From Bifidobacterium breve (GTDB taxonomy: Bacteria; Actinomycetota; Actinomycetes; UBA12327), in contig CALQPL010000065.1 in assembly GCA_943332445.1 (NCBI GenBank), positions 1 through 6,358 on the forward strand: 6,358 bases of DNA, written 5' to 3'. Both the position numbers and the translations under genes were made by a program. The notes beneath the pieces were generated by a model. That model had not been told where the DNA came from, made no database searches, and worked only from the letters and a program-made list of their open reading frames with translations. Below, piece by piece: positions 5,495 to 6,358 of this stretch (its first letter is position 1; the number at the start of each line of letters is the position of its first letter).

Positions 5495-6358
5495 ATGCTG
5501 GATGAGCTGAGCATTTCCGGTTCGGCAATCGTTCATGACGTTGCCTTAGAACTTAAACCTGGTCTGACGGTTCTCACTGGCGAAACTGGGACTGGAAAGA
5601 CGACTGTCCTGACGGCGTTGTCCCTCTTGGCCGGCGGAAAGGTTCCGGCGACGCAGGTAAGTGGAGAGCGCCTTGCGGTGGAAGGTATATGGAGTGCTGT
5701 GCCCACCGCAGTTGTTGACTGGGTGAGTGAGGCCGGCGGGGAAATTGACGGCGAACTACTCGTCCTGCGACGCACGGTAAGTAGCGAAGGTCGTTCGCGG
5801 GCGTTTGCTGGCGGTGCGAGTGTGCCGGCCACAACCCTGGCGCAGTTGGGTGAGGAACTCACGGCCATTCATGGGCAATCCGATCAGTTGCTGTTGCGTC
5901 GCTCGAGTTTGCAGCGCGACCTTCTGGATCGATCAGCAGGTTCTGACCATCAACAACGCGTCGCGGAACATCGCGAGGTGTGGACTCAGCGTGAAGGCAT
6001 TCAGGCGCAGCTGCTGGAAGCGACCAAGAACTCAGCCCAGCTACTCGCTCGTCGTGAAGAAGCAGTCATTGGACTGGAGTTGATTGTCGCCATTAACCCG
6101 CGCGTGGGTGAAGATGCGGAACTGAAGCAAGAGGCAGTGCGTCTAGAAAACGTGGATGAGTTGGTGGAAGCAACCTCGGTCGCGTTGGCTGCCTTGCAGG
6201 GAAGTGATGACGAGGCAACCGGTCACGCGCAATCATCGATCGCCACTGCCCATAAGGCACTGTCAGCCGTCGTTGGCCGCGATGCGGCTTTGGAGTCAAG
6301 TGATAGTCAACTGCAGGAACTGCTCATCCTGGTTGACGACGTGTCCGCGCAGTTGCGG
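5495..6358 (+). CDS. recN: RecN DNA repair ATPase, N-terminal part (cut by window end)
   Basis: The first 288 codons are open to the window edge with no stop; the full family length is about 550-590 residues, so about half is missing. RecN is an SMC-like ATPase that acts early in RecA-dependent double-strand-break repair. Visible features are the typical start MLDELSI, Walker A GETGTGKT at 29-36 with Lys35, the RRTVSSEGRSRAF strand (92-104), and the HGQSDQ motif at 126-131, characteristic of RecN. From about residue 140 a Gln/Glu/Ala/Leu-rich helical stretch begins the coiled coil. The signature motif and Walker B would lie beyond the window. ATG at 5495 follows GAGG (5486-5489) by five bases and the NAD kinase stop by one base. 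I see no LexA/SOS-box-like site directly before it, so any damage control would have to act on an upstream promoter. Confidence 0.96.
   Translation, partial: MLDELSISGSAIVHDVALELKPGLTVLTGETGTGKTTVLTALSLLAGGKVPATQVSGERLAVEGIWSAVPTAVVDWVSEAGGEIDGELLVLRRTVSSEGRSRAFAGGASVPATTLAQLGEELTAIHGQSDQLLLRRSSLQRDLLDRSAGSDHQQRVAEHREVWTQREGIQAQLLEATKNSAQLLARREEAVIGLELIVAINPRVGEDAELKQEAVRLENVDELVEATSVALAALQGSDDEATGHAQSSIATAHKALSAVVGRDAALESSDSQLQELLILVDDVSAQLR

Overview
The window is a chromosomal segment of an actinobacterium (Actinomycetota). It opens in the 3' end of a ribosomal RNA operon and continues, all on the + strand, into a compact run of protein genes. The order TPR protein, HAD phosphatase, small acidic protein, tlyA, NAD kinase, recN matches the block I recall from Mycobacterium tuberculosis as Rv1691 to Rv1696. 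The 5S rRNA and the TlyA, NAD kinase and RecN sequences are of actinobacterial type, GTG starts are common, and base composition looks moderately GC-rich by eye (not computed). The sequence alone does not fix family or genus.

Layout: 1-161 is the end of 23S rRNA. A short spacer with a GGAA-tetraloop hairpin follows, then 5S rRNA (about 228-346) and a long, almost perfect hairpin at 356-393 that probably ends the rRNA transcript. Next come a TPR-like protein with a long Arg/Ser/Pro-rich disordered N-terminus (451-1506), a 99-base gap that may hold a promoter, a small SSB-like OB-fold protein (1606-2016) and a short three-TPR protein (2050-2430). A HAD-family phosphatase (2427-3428), a small acidic conserved protein (3430-3792), TlyA (3803-4600), NAD kinase (4597-5493) and the first 288 codons of recN (5495 to the window edge) complete it. 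No intergenic gap exceeds about 100 bases. From 2050 onward the genes overlap by 4 bases or are 1 to 10 bases apart, as in a single translationally coupled operon.

How they fit together: TlyA is a 2'-O-methyltransferase for 16S and 23S rRNA and here lies about 3.5 kb downstream of an rRNA operon. NAD kinase supplies NADP. RecN is an SMC-like double-strand-break repair ATPase, and the OB-fold protein may also bind single-stranded nucleic acid. The HAD enzyme resembles Rv1692, known as a glycerol-3-phosphate phosphatase. The two TPR proteins and the acidic protein have no assigned function. I see no mobile element, CRISPR array, prophage or clearly new system: this is conserved core chromosome. 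The points most worth a second look are the tail-less mini-SSB, the disordered domain of the first TPR protein, the non-canonical TlyA linker, and the rRNA/TlyA proximity.
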